DNA of 64,000 nt from Humulus lupulus (Eukaryota; Streptophyta; Magnoliopsida; Rosales; Cannabaceae), in the NCBI RefSeq assembly GCF_963169125.1, contig NC_084795.1:141955766-142019765 (forward strand), in the 5' to 3' direction. The translations under genes and the position numbers were made by a program. Each line of letters begins with the position of its first letter. Positions within the stretch are counted from its first letter, which is position 1. Positions 36,576 through 47,390 of the stretch are shown here, piece after piece. Below the pieces are notes generated by a model, which ran no database searches, had not been told where the DNA came from, and saw only the letters and a program-made list of their open reading frames with translations.

Positions 36576-37314
36576 GTCATAAGCTTTCACTACATCCACT
36601 CTTACTATTTGTAATTGTTTATTTTAAATGTCCTGTGTGGGAATTCGCTTATTTATTTAAGCCATCATTTGTTGGTTTAAAAAGGTTAGATGATGATGTT
36701 CTTTGGATTCCACCGAGAACAATGAGCCTGCTCATTGTTTTGGCTAAATGGATTTTATCTTCCAAGTTTTCGAGTGTTGTTTCAGTATAGGAGGTGCCCC
36801 ACGTGTGGCCGCCAAATTATTTTGTGTTTAAGCTTTGTAATAAATATCATTGGTTGCTAAAAAAAATTACAAAAAATATTCCTTCAAAGTACAAATAAAA
36901 TTTCTTTCTCTTTCTATTTTTTTTTAAATATTCTTTCAACTAATATTAAATAATTATTTATTTCTATAAAATGAATAATACATTGAAAATATTATATTTT
37001 ATAATTAATTATAATTTAAAATTATATACTAATTTAACATGTAGTATAAAATGACACCAAAAAAATTAAATTGTAATTTTAGTTAATGTTGTGTTTTATT
37101 TTAATTTTGTATTTTAAATTAGTGCTACGTTGTATTTTCATTTAATTTAGTGTTATGTTGTATTTTAAATTAGTGCTACGTCATTGTTATCTTGTATTTT
37201 CTTACCATTTTATTTAAATTAATCTTGCCTTATACTTTCTTTTAAAAGTGGTATTTTAAATTAGTGATATGTTTTAATTCTATTAAATTAGTTATCTTCT
37301 AGTTATAATTATTA
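36576..37314. other. A/T-rich stretch without a recognised gene
   Basis: 36576-36840 has slightly coding-like composition, with one 74-codon plus-strand frame ending KFSSVVSV, but no family I recognise. 36840-37314 is very A/T-rich with an imperfect repeat of TTTTAAATTAGTGCTACGT (about 37105-37190). This is either the host DNA of the copia insertion or the eroded left part of Tat-E. Confidence 0.5.
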
Positions 37315-37324
37315 TAAATATTAA

Positions 37325-37662
37325 GGTTCATATTTATTTTAGACTCTTGGTTTTGACAAATTATTTTTTAGACCATTCATTTTGTAAAATAGTTTAAATA
37401 GACTTCTAAACTCAATTTTGATAAACAAAAAAATTAAATATTACAACATAATTGTTAAGAAAAATAGTTGTATTTTTATTCTGAGTTGTTAGTTTGATGA
37501 ATTATTTGTGATTTTAGTTAAAAAAAAGTATTTTATCAAAATTGAGTTTAGAGATCTGTTTGAAATATTTTACAAAATACATGGTCTAAAAAGTAATTTG
37601 TCAAAATATACGGTCCAAACAGGTAATAAGACAAAACACAAAATTTGAAAAAGTATAAACCC
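37325..37662. mobile_element. Mutator-like MITE, 338 bp, with 10-bp target duplication
   Basis: Long terminal inverted repeats fold the whole element. The left arm (37325-37425) is matched by the reverse complement of the right arm (37532-37662). Shared blocks are TTTTGACAAATTA, AGACCAT, TTTTGTAAAAT and CTAAACTCAATTTTGATAAA. The loop is about 106 bp. Exact 10-bp direct repeats TAAATATTAA flank it (37315-37324 and 37663-37672). No coding capacity. Confidence 0.82.
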
Positions 37663-37672
37663 TAAATATTAA

Positions 37673-38373
37673 TCTACATGGTAATGAAAGAACCCCGTAT
37701 TTTCTTGGTTGGGGTTGGATTTTAGGTCAAATAGGTAGTTGACCTCGTGTGGCGTAGGAACAGGCCACTTCTTATGACTATAAAGGATATAGAGTGCAGA
37801 GAGCATTCTATACCTATTTGGGGTTATTTGGAAAGGAGCGACCCCAAAATAGTTGGCCACTCCTTGGAAGAAAGGATGGAGAGGCAGGATCACTCCGGCC
37901 TTAATATTGTACCTCGACCAGGCATTGAAGGTGCCTCCGAGTAGGTTTGCCCGTTGGTCTCTGGTCGGTCAAACTAAAGCTGTCCCAAGAAGTTCGTACT
38001 TTCTAAGATAGTTGGCTATCATCCTAACCGAAATTTGGCTAGGGGGAGCGACGTACCATTCGACATCTGGTCGAATGACGTTTCGAAGTTGGGCTTGACT
38101 TTGGATTTCTAGGTCGGGGGTATTTTCTTCTCGACCACTGGTCGAAGGAATTTCAATCTGAGGAGCAAGCTGATTTGGAGGAGTGGAAGGTTTCTTTTTC
38201 TGGGCTTTGGACTTTACTCGACCCATGTTTGGAGGTGGGTTCGATGGATTGTTTAGGGTGACACGATAAAAAGGGATCTCTGGGATCAGGAGCGACGATT
38301 GCTCCTCATCCTCAAGCAATCAGGCCAGCAAATCGTCGTCGATAGGCCTCTCAGCTCCCCACGAATCTTGCAT
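37673..38373 (-). pseudogene. Tat-E antisense ORF (aORF), N-terminal domain
   Basis: Same gene type as the Tat-C aORF. Start at the ATG at 38373, just after a splice acceptor (TTCACAG). A TGA interrupts after DDLLA. The open stretch 37969-38319 has an acidic/proline-rich start (NNPSNPPPNMGRVKSK) and the domain onset VEWYVAPPSQIS...IANYLRKY. The stretch 37669-37893 carries PLHPFFQGVANYFGV, APFQITPNRYRML and KWPVPTPHEVNYLF, matching the 'putative gypsy type transposon' pattern (PF04195). The rest of the gene and all of gag-pol are missing on the left, beyond the MITE. Confidence 0.75.
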
Positions 38374-38515
38374 GAAAATCTGTGAACAGAAGAGGGGAGA
38401 TGAGAATCTATGGCCTAAAAACTTGTGTTTAAAAGTTGGAATAACGCTGCTCGTGTATAAAACTTAAGCTTTTTTACGACTAGTAGCATTTTGACAAAAA
38501 AGACTACATTTCAAG

Positions 38516-40936
38516 TGTAATGCCCCGAAATCCCTAATGTGGTTTAATGACTGGATTAGTAGGCTGGGAGGGCCATAATTGTTTAATTATGTCATTAAAT
38601 GATTATATGCATGTTTATGTGAATTATATTATAATATGATGTTAAATGCATGGATGTGGGTCTACATTTGATTACAGGGGTATTTTGGTAATTTGGCCCA
38701 TTGAGGGCATATTTGTATATTTTGGTGCATGCTTGTGATTAATTGTTGAGGCCACATTATAATGTGGATTTGTTTGAGCTATCCGGCATGAGACGATCTC
38801 TGAATATATACTATCGGTTTGGTCATAACAGGTTTAGGCTCGGGGCTCGGGGTGAGTCTCGGGGTATTTCGGTGATTAGAGCGTTACCGGGAATTAAAGG
38901 GTAACGGGATAAGAATAATTGGTATTTGAGAATATTGAGAATAGCAGGAATTGGAGAGCGTTAATTATGATTCACGAGATAGGTTGAAAAGGGTGGTTTT
39001 ACCCTTGGGAGTCTTTATAAGCTTTTAAATGACCTAGGGGCAAAATAGTCATTTCACCCCTAGGATTTATATGACCTTGGTAACCTGTAGAAAGAATAGA
39101 GTAAAACAGATCCAATCTTCTTCCCCCACGTTCATCATCTCTCATTTATCTTCCTTGGAGTTCTTGATCGCAAATTGAATAATTAAACTAGGAAATCAAA
39201 GCTTGGAGGTGATAGACTTAGCTCAACCATTGAAGAGGACTTAGATTCAAGCTTAAGGTAAGGTTCTAGTCCTATTTTATAGTGTTTTTCCCTGTTTTTG
39301 AGCTAGTTTTAAAGTTTGGAGTTTTGATAATTGAATGGGGAGTTTGAGGAAGTTTTGATTGGTGTAAAGCTTGGGTTTTGATGGTTGTATGGTGGATAAG
39401 CTGTGGTAATAATTGGTGGCATTGCTTAGTGATATTGAGAGGGTTTTTATAAGGTTTTGGAATATGTTTAAAGGAGAAAAACAGAGGTTTTTGGATGAAT
39501 TTTGGGTGGGGTCGTGGCTCTCTTATAGAGCGTCGCAGCCCAAGCTTGTTGAAGAAGAAGGTGGTGTTGAAGAGGCCTAAGGGCCACGGCTCTTGGGGAA
39601 GGGCTGCGGCACTTGAGGTAGGTGCTTGAGGAGAGTTGCCTCTGTTTTTTTTTTTTTTTTTTGGGAAGGGTTGCGGCGCTTGGGGAAGGGCTGCGACGCT
39701 TAAGGGCCATCTTGGCCAAAAGAGTGTTTTTGACTTAGGGATTCAAACCTTAGGCCTCGGGATCGATCCTACTACCCGGTTTAGTGGGATCTGATGTCCC
39801 GGAGGCTAGGTCTTGGTCCGGGAATATTTTATTATTCATTTTATTGATGAAATCCTATAATTGTTTATGACCAGGTAACTGCTAAGGGACAAAAAGACAG
39901 ATCGTTCTCAAGGGTCATTCTTATATTAATTCTCACTCGAACCAGAGGTAAGAGAACTGCACCCCATATGTGACATGCATGGTTGTTCATGAGGCATGTT
40001 GATTGTGTAAATGTGGACATGGATTGATTGTTGAATGCTTAGCAAATCTTGCTCACTTGTGCATGGTACTGACTAATTAGTTAGAATTGGCAAAGGTGTC
40101 AGTATCAACTGTGAAGCTGGAACTTATTAGTCAAGTTAAGCAGTGGTACTGGGCACTGGTCACACAGTGCTGACTCATAAGTCAAGACGGCCTTAGCGTG
40201 CTCAACGCAAGCCAATAAAGATTAGATCTAATCGATATCTGCATTAAATGACTCCGAAGAGCGTTAATGCCGGACCGACCTCAAGTTTGATGAAAACTAA
40301 AAGCACTTATGTGACTTACCCATCAGTCACTCATCTGTTAAGTTAGAGACTTACTCAACAGTCACTCATCTACTTAAATTAGTGACTTGCTTGTCAGTCA
40401 CTTAGTAGGGCTTATTAGAACCTCAAGTGTTGAATCACTCCTCTGTTTAGAGCTATAAGCTCTGTGTGATTATAATAATAATCAGTTGTTAATATCTATA
40501 TACATTACTGTGTTTTCTTGCTGGGCCTTGGCTCATGGGTGATATGTGGTGTAGGTAAAGGGAAAGAAAAGCTCACCCAGCCTTGAGTGGAGAGCTTAGG
40601 TGGTGATGTGTACATATGCGGCCGCTTGACCACCACGGACAAGGCGTTCTCAGAGGAACTAGGGGGTTTACCCTATTTTTACCACTTAGGTCGATGGATT
40701 TGTAAATTTGAAATAGTAATGACCATTTTGAGTTGTAAATAACTTGTAAAAGATTTTATGGGCCCATGAACAGTTTTATGTGCTTAATAAAATATATCAT
40801 TTCCTTTTTGTTGGTTTTCCACCTTAGCCTGATAATAACACTTAGAAGCACGTTTTTAACCAAAGGACTCGGGTAGTGAGTCAAATTTCCGATTCACCGT
40901 TCACCGTAACTGTTATGGGGTAACCAGGGCGTTACA
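38516..40936 (+). mobile_element. Solo LTR, 2,421 bp, with 5-bp target duplication
   Basis: Starts TGTAATGCCCCGAA and ends GGGCGTTACA; the 5-bp repeats TCAAG sit at 38511-38515 and 40937-40941. There is no internal element. It provides the full-length reference for LTR-A and LTR-B. It contains a poly-T run at about 39645-39662, a GC-rich part (GGGCTGCGGC-type repeats, 39570-39700) and the TTAGATCTAATCG block near 40225. It lies in the leader intron of the Tat-E aORF. Confidence 0.92.
40311..40410. repeat. Short tandem repeat inside the solo LTR
   Basis: About three to four units around GACTTACTCATCAGTCACTCATC. Counterpart in position, not in sequence, to the tandem repeats of LTR-A (530-660) and LTR-B (5970-6230). 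Confidence 0.65.
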
Positions 40937-41277
40937 TCAAGCAAGCAGTTTGGGAAATGGATTAAAAAGCAGAAGTGAAAAGTTTTTCAGGAAAAACTTT
41001 TCGACTCTGAAAGGGCGGGAAAAACCCTGTTTTTTCTACATGCTCCAAAATCAAATTTTTACTTTGATTTCATGCCCTAAGTTAAATATCCTAACTACCA
41101 AACTAACTCTTAACCCCTATAAAGCATTATTTCACTACCTTATCAAACACTGATCCGTATAATCCTCTACCCCGAAGTAATTTTTCAAGAACAGTCGAGA
41201 ATGCTCAAGAACCCAGGATACGAAACAGGTAAAAAATAGTTTTGCATGGCATCTCAAATGGTTGAAAGGGTTGATGA

Positions 41278-41283
41278 ACTTAC
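41278..41283 (-). promoter_or_regulatory. Splice donor of the Tat-E aORF leader intron
   Basis: Minus strand CCAA/GTAAGTTC, downstream of the TATA box at 41459-41466. It would pair with the acceptor at about 38380 just before the aORF ATG. The solo LTR lies inside this intron. Confidence 0.5.
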
Positions 41284-41458
41284 TTGGATGAAAGAGTGAA
41301 GCTAGTCGCTGAGATACTAAGTCGGTTAGCTGGGCAGATACTCCGTGAAACGATGGAACCGTTTAAATTTTCTGGGCTCTAAGTGTTGAGTTCTTCAGAG
41401 TTCTTGAGGAAGCGAAGATAAGTGAAAAGTACAAAGTAAAAAAATTATGATGGGGGAT

Positions 41459-41466
41459 TATTTATA
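41459..41466 (-). promoter_or_regulatory. TATA box of the Tat-E antisense gene
   Basis: TATAAATA on the minus strand about 240 bp inside the 3' LTR, mirroring 13012-13019 in Tat-C. Confidence 0.6.
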
Positions 41467-41687
41467 TTGATCGTGGCACTATAAAAGAGGTAATCATAGA
41501 ATTACTTTTTTCAAAGCATGGGGAAAGGCAATAGTCGTCAGACAATTTTTTGGGAAACCGAAAAGACTTGATTGGACATGATTGATTACCTTTTTCTAGA
41601 AGGCATGGGCGGCTCTGACAGATTTGGTGAGGTACGCGAAGGGTCAGTTTCCTAAGTTTACTTATGCTGGCCGCAGTAAAATAAACT

Positions 41688-41698
41688 TGGGGGGCAAA
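41688..41698 (+). promoter_or_regulatory. Polypurine tract of Tat-E
   Basis: ACTTGGGGGGCAAA immediately upstream of the 3' LTR start. Confidence 0.65.
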
Positions 41699-42316
41699 TG
41701 TTTACCCAAAAAGGGCTCCTAATGACGTACGTGGTAAAAACTTATTACACGTGGTTGGCACGTGGCAGCGTCAAAGTGAAGAGGTGTTGTTCGCCTATCG
41801 ACCAGCTTCTTGTTGCTCCATCAGACCTCGTGATTAGATACAACCAGTCTGGTCGCATGCTCTTAGTTATTTCCTGAAAGATATGTAATCTTGTAATAAT
41901 TACATTTATTATTTCCTCTTTATTGCCTTGATACGCTGATATTAAGGATAATTAAGGCCCATTGGCCCATGTAACCTCCCTTTGAGCCTATAAATATGCA
42001 TGAGAGGGCTCAAGGAGGGGACTTTTGAATCTTTTCTCTGAATACTCACAGTAAGAACTTAAGTGTGATTATCCATCGTATTGTTGTAATTCTCCTAAGG
42101 CTTGTGAAACTCAAGAACCCTAGTTCTTTGATCGCGACATTGGGATTCAATATCAATAATAACACTAAGTAGACGTAGGTTGTTACCACATTGTTGGGGC
42201 CGAACCACTATAAATTGTCTGTGTCATTTGTTTACCATTTGATTCCATTCTTGACTATCATCTCATTTCTTGTCGTAAATCTGACTCCGTGTCGTTGTCC
42301 AAATCAAGGGTCAACA
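41699..42316 (+). mobile_element. Tat-E 3' LTR, 618 bp
   Basis: Starts TGTTTACCC and ends GGGTCAACA. It is the same family as the Tat-F 5' LTR at 58585-59172, sharing ACACGTGG, TATCGACCAG, GGGGCCGAACCACTATAAA and TGACTCCGTGTC. TATA box TATAAATA at 41989-41996. It abuts the hAT gene at 42317. The element's gag-pol and 5' LTR are missing. Confidence 0.88.
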
Positions 42317-43486
42317 CAAACGATGTGCAAAACAATGGACATAGTAAGCATAAGGGCACTCACTTGAAAATAAAGCTTGCAAACAATTCCATTGTCAGCA
42401 CAGAGTACTTGCACCGTCATAACTCTATCCTCGTATAGACTGAACATCAAGACTATGATTAGAGAGGATAGAAAAAATACCTTGTTTCAATGTTAAAGCA
42501 GCAGTATCTTTGACATGAATAAGGTCAAAAAATTGTTGTTGCACATAGCCATCTTTGTCAACAAATCTCAAAACAATTGACATTTGTTCCATTTTAGATT
42601 CATCTCGTGCTTCATCAACTATTACACAATATTTTGCATCACTAATCTCTTCACGTATTGGACTTGTCCCTTTAGTTAACATTTCGTGGAGCTTTTTCCA
42701 CAACTTCTGCTACATTATCATTATAAGAAGCAATAAAACTCAATTACTCTAAAATGTTTTCACGATTGTCGGATGTTTTAGACTCATCACGACCTCTAAA
42801 AGAGCACCCTTGAAATGCAAGCCACCTAGCTGTCTCAATTGAACATTTCAAACGAAGTCTATTTTTAGCAATTTCTTTTGAAGTGAAGTTTGTAAACTTT
42901 CCTGCAATATGTTGAGGCTGGTTCATGAGATCTGCACATGCTTTCTCATCATTTCTACGAGGTGAAGTGAGATCTTTTCCAATATGTGCTAAAAATGCAC
43001 AATTTTTCCCGTCTCTTACCTTTTTCCATGATCGAAATCCGTTAACAGTAAATGTATTCAATCCACGGGGTGCATCTTTATTATTGAATAGAAAGCACGG
43101 AAAAACAAAATGCTGCATCTACAGTAGGAGAATATTTCAACCAAGATGGAAATAACTTAAACTATGATGATTGGAAACTGCGTCGATGATTTTCTCCAGT
43201 TCTTGGATACGTAGAAAGTATGCATTGATAAGGACTGACATTAATAAGCTCTACAAACTTCATCACGTTTCTCAAAAGGATACTCCCATATTAATGGTCG
43301 TAATCCTGGATCACGCACTAATGAATCAATATCAAATCCTTCTTTAATTTCAAGTCTTAAAGATTTTGCAATGCGATTTTCATAATTTAAATCATCAATA
43401 TCTGTTGGTGTCGATGACTCATTAGATACTAGAACTTCAACATTCTTCCTTTTAAAAAATCTGTCATTTGTTGATGGTTTTTTCAT
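42317..43486 (-). pseudogene. hAT-type transposase (TTF-type zinc finger/DUF4371 family), broken
   Basis: Resembles the plant 'zinc finger MYM-type protein 1-like' hAT transposases. Start at 43486 (MKKPSTNDRFFKRKN), then RDPGLRPLIWEYPFEKRDEV, which opens the TTF finger. Next comes 42744-43118 (FVFPCFLFNNKDAPRG, GKNCAFLAHIGKD, RWLAFQGCSFRGRDES), then 42425-42703 (REEISDAKYCVIVDEARDES, RFVDKDGYVQQQFFDLIHV). Similarity continues in other frames to 42317 (YYVHCFAHRL-type segment with a shift), where the Tat-E LTR cuts it. The C-terminal dimerisation domain is absent. Frames shift at 43240, 42740 and 42425. Confidence 0.82.
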
Positions 43487-44008
43487 CTAGAAAAGAAAAT
43501 CATATAAATTAATCAAATTGTTAAGATGCTTTTAAATTATTAATAATCAGAGTCACCACCACATAATACATATATAATATACATATTACCATAAATTTGC
43601 AAACAAACAAATTATTATAAGCATAAAACATAGTACTATTGACCGTTATATCTCATATTATTTAACAACATAAATTGACAAAAAATCTCTAAGTCTTCAG
43701 ATAAAAAAACAACAACAAATCAATTTCTTGGTCGTATAAGACAATGACACAAAGTGACAAATTATACACACATGTTGTGATGATAAGCTTTTATTTAATT
43801 TTATAACATATTAATATGTAAATTGTAGACTGAGAAACTATACTTTTATAGCAACAAAGTAAACTAAAAAAAGGTTAACCTCAGTTGTAGTTACTGATGA
43901 CCAAAAGACTTCGTTAAGAGATTAATTGATGTCGAAGTGTTTGGTGGGTGTCATTTGCATTAAAAAAATTAAAATTTTCACATAAATTTTTACAATATAC
44001 TCCACAAA
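43487..44008. other. A/T-rich, no gene seen
   Basis: Upstream of the hAT coding region; possibly its 5' terminal sequence, but no terminal inverted repeat or 8-bp target duplication was recognised. Confidence 0.5.
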
Positions 44009-44351
44009 CTATATGTATAATTTTTTCAATAAAAAATCAAAGGAGGCTAAGGCCTCTGAATTTAATGAATAGGTCTGTCCCTGTCTACACCATCCCATGT
44101 CTGATGCCCATCTGAGAGCAAGCAAGATGGCAACCCCACCACTCGTGATACCACTCACTGCCACTAAACCTACAATTTCTCCCTTGACTGATGCATCCAT
44201 ATAAATAGCTTGCACATGTATAGGCATCAGTGGTATCCAAAGTCCAATTGGCTGGCTGTTGCCCTCGATGGTCATCATGAAAGTAATCCACTTCTAAGTC
44301 TCTTGAAAATTCTCTATATCTAGTCAAGAGAGTGTCCCTCATCTCCGTCAC
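44009..44351 (-). pseudogene. RNase H-like fragment (possible LINE remnant)
   Basis: Two overlapping minus-strand frames. One contains IYMDASVKGEIVGLVAVSG and ALRWASDMGWC, which resembles the RVT_3-type RNase H found at the end of plant LINE polyproteins (Asp at the start, AL.WA..MG helix). The catalytic set is incomplete and no RT is present. A weak call; it may be unrelated coding debris. Confidence 0.3.
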
Positions 44352-44631
44352 ATTCCACTTCTAATTTCTTTCTTCTCAAAAGTTCACTCCTTTTATGTCA
44401 TAGAACATAAAATAAACATGGACTGGTGCAATTTATTATCGGATGCCATATATTATATTTTAAATTAAAATATGTGGAACCCAATACTAAATTACAGTAA
44501 TAGTGGTTTGTTGTGTCAAGTGGTACTGGGCGTTACTAGTGCTCCTTAGCAATTCCCATCAACATTACTTTGATGTTCAAATTTGTGCTCTTGAAATTTT
44601 ACACTATTTTGGTGTTTTGTACCAATATGGT

Positions 44632-45796
44632 TGATGCGTGTCGTTTGGACATATCAAATTTAACACAATTATTTATTTTAGATTTTACCAAATACTTCAA
44701 TATAGCGGTATCAAGAGTCAAACTCACAAGAACTATCAATTCAATTTATTATCCAATTCAATAACAATTTAATGAAGGAGGGAATTTATGATGCAATAAA
44801 GTAAAAAGAAAAAAAAAATAATGGATGGAAACTATGATGGTTAAAGTAGTTAAGAGATCATTTGCCACCACTAAACAATCATTCAAGTTATTAATAACAT
44901 TATTAAGTTACATTCCTTGCCACATTATCAACTATAGATAACATTAAACCATCATTAAATATGCTAATAGCAAACACAAAAGATTTAATATAATTTAATG
45001 AAAGCATTAAGTTCAATGAATATAGGTTGATCTAAGTAATAAATTCATAAACATGCAATTCATTCAACATAGGTCATTTTACTCTTCATAATAAAAATAA
45101 AATTTGACATTAATCTCAATTATAATTTATTATTCAAAACCTAGAATTCTAAAAGATTGGGTGAATAGAAATTCCAAGATGGCACTAGATTAAAACAAAA
45201 CCCTACTTAAGAGAATTTTAAACAAGATCAAAATAATAATCATAAAATTAAGCACAGGTGAATATGAATAATTTGATAATTGGATATAGAGAACAATAAA
45301 TATGAGTAAAAACACAAAATCATTTCTAGGGCTTTGAAATTGCACTTCACTTAGGAAAAAGCCTACTCTATAGACACTGTAAACATTAATCCAATAAATA
45401 TTATAGCAATATGTAGATCAAAGAGAGAAAGTAAAGGAAAGAAAAACTCAGTGATCAATCGCGCAATTCAATCTTCACTCTGACTCGTGATGCTCTTGAT
45501 TCTCTGTTTTGTAGACTCTACAAAATGCTTCTCTACCTCTAGAAGAACTCTGAAAGACCTATTTACAATCCTCTAAAAATTTCATTTAAAAATAACCTAA
45601 AGTTTAAAGTTTTAATTAATCATACGAATAACACCTAGGCGCTCAAGCATTCAATAGCCTAAGAAACCCAGAAGCGCATAGGTGCTACTATTCAAGTACC
45701 TAGTCTCTCGGGCGATTTAATTTCTTCAAGTGCCTATGGTGTGATGGGTTTAAAGTAAGGATATTTTTTCTTTTACGTTTCACAAGGCTCATATAT
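44632..45796 (-). mobile_element. Athila-like LTR block, copy 1, truncated
   Basis: Diverged relative of 54706-56165. Collinear landmarks: TGATG(C/G)GTGTCGT at the left edge, ATATCAAATTTAA, CTAAACAATCA/TTTAACAATCA, AACATGCAATTCATTCAACATAGGT, GTGAATAGAAAT and CTAGGG(T)TTTGAAAT. It ends at the CACTA terminus at 45797. Orientation is inferred from copy 2, which follows an Athila-like ORF. Confidence 0.5.
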
Positions 45797-46140
45797 CACT
45801 ACAAGAAAAAGTGCTTTTAATAACACCGAAAAAGTGTTATCAAAACATACCATAACACTTTTTGATGTGTTAAGACCGACTATGTTATCGTAGGTCAGGG
45901 TACTTTACATAACACTTTATCATTGTTATACAGATGTGTTATCATACTGTCAACGATAACACAATTTCTGTGTTATTTTAATAAATAGATAAGTGTTTAA
46001 TTATGTTATTTATAGTCGATTATATAACACATTTCAATACTTATAAATTTGTGTTATACTACACTTTAGTATAACACATTTTTTATGTTATACTACACTT
46101 TAGTATAACACATTTGTTATATTAGCTTAGAGAAACATAA
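45797..46140 (+). mobile_element. CACTA transposon terminus with subterminal repeat array
   Basis: Starts with CACTACAAGAAAAA, the canonical plant CACTA terminal inverted repeat, preceded by TAT (candidate 3-bp target). It is followed by about 330 bp packed with AACAC/GTGTTAT motifs in both orientations, including two copies of TTATACTACACTTTAGTATA (46053-46072 and 46089-46108), each a palindrome. Such arrays bind the element's own transposase in known CACTA elements. No transposase gene is visible to the right. Confidence 0.82.
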
Positions 46141-46799
46141 TCTTTTTTTACTTGCACAAAACTAGGAAAACAAATATGAAAGTTGAAGCCAAATAAGGTA
46201 ACATAAATAGATTTTTATTAATTACTCAAATGTAATTACAATATTTAGTCTACTATTCTAGGCTTAAGAAATCATATTACAACATAATTTATGCCCAATT
46301 CAGATTCCTTTATCACTAAATACAAAACAAGAAATGTATACAAAAATTAGTGAAATACATTCTTCCATTCTAAAGGCATCAACTACAAATGTTGTCAAGA
46401 ATTGCTCCAAAGAAATCATCTCAATATACCTGCACATTGTAAAAAAAAAGTCCTTTTATTATTAAGAACATAAGACTTAAGCAAGTTTCCACCTGTAAGC
46501 ATATAAAGTTTAAATTAAATTTGTAATAACTCCAAAACTTGACGAAACAGCAAGGTATAGCAAGATGTACTACCATGCAAAACAACGACTGAAGCAACAA
46601 AACATGCAACTAAAAACAAGGCTCGTGAAATGTATCAAGATAACAAATATGTCATTCTCAATGATCAAAAAGTATGTGAGGAAGAATTGATTCCAGAACT
46701 CTAAATTCTGTCAATATATCCCCAAAAAAATTAAAGAATAAAAACAGAATCACACTTTGACTTCTTATATAACAAAATCATAAAGAAAAACAATAAAAT
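46141..46799. other. No identified gene; possible short exons
   Basis: A/T-rich. On the minus strand 46380-46440 reads like a terminal segment (DDFFGAILDNICS then stop) after a CAG acceptor, but the family is not recognised. Confidence 0.35.
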
Positions 46800-46810
46800 A
46801 AAAATGCACC

Positions 46811-46856
46811 TGGAAACTTCTTTAGCATCTTTAATATAAGGTTTAGCCCAATTTCT
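46811..46856 (-). pseudogene. Isolated exon-like segment, unidentified
   Basis: Minus strand TTGCAG acceptor and a GTGCAT donor flank a segment with the open frame NWAKPYIKDAKEVS. No family recognised. It may belong to the same captured gene as the two exons at 48.8 and 49.8 kb. Confidence 0.3.
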
Positions 46857-46986
46857 GCAATAAAACTAAAAATAAAGTTGGAAAAAAGAACTCTTTCTAA
46901 TAAAAAGAAAGAAGAATGTCACCTGGAAACAAGATAATTCTTTGATAACCTTAACATTTAATGAATGAAACATACCCCTCTTTAGA

Positions 46987-47390
46987 TTAAAAACCTTCAT
47001 GATTTTCTTTATTATTAGCTGCATTAGATGAGTGGACAGTAGAAGCAAGGCAAACTGCAACCAAGAAGCAGCCACACCAGGGAAAAGGATCTCGGCTCTA
47101 TTAATTCTATTGTCTAAAAAGTAATTCAAGGTTGTTCCTGTCACCATTAAAGATCGCAACAGAAGCAAAAAATTCAGTATCTATAAGAGCAACACAGACA
47201 AACATCAACATTTAGAATGGTCAGAGAGAGAGAGAGAATGAAAGAAAGGACCTATAACAACTGCTATGCTTGCAGTGATCACTTCTGTGACTGATAAGCC
47301 AACAAAAGCCCAAGCATACTGAGTTGAGAGATTTCCAAGACTAAGTACCACCCCTCCTGCCATTGCAAACATCACAAAAGGCCAATTATC
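46987..47390 (-). pseudogene. Ureide permease (UPS) fragment, frameshifted
   Basis: Piece of a plant ureide permease, a membrane transporter for allantoin and related nitrogen compounds. Exon A, 47252-47390, encodes DNWPFVMFAMAGGVVLSLG and then YAWAFVGLSVTEVITASIAV, two membrane segments of the family. A GT-AG intron (47138-47251) leads to exon B from 47137, with TTLNYFLDNRINRAEILFPG. One base is missing after FPGV (about 47064), and the correct frame continues as a hydrophobic stretch to a TAA at 46987-46989. All other exons are absent. It lies inside the candidate CACTA element, on the same strand as the beta-lyase exons. Confidence 0.88.

Noticed and set aside
36566..36790. Plus-strand 74-codon frame as a host gene
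   Set aside because: No recognisable domain; it starts inside the copia LTR edge and ends in A/T-rich DNA.
46421..46609. Minus-strand 62-codon frame as part of the ureide permease
   Set aside because: Hydrophobic, but it does not resemble any permease segment and includes intron-like A/T-rich sequence.
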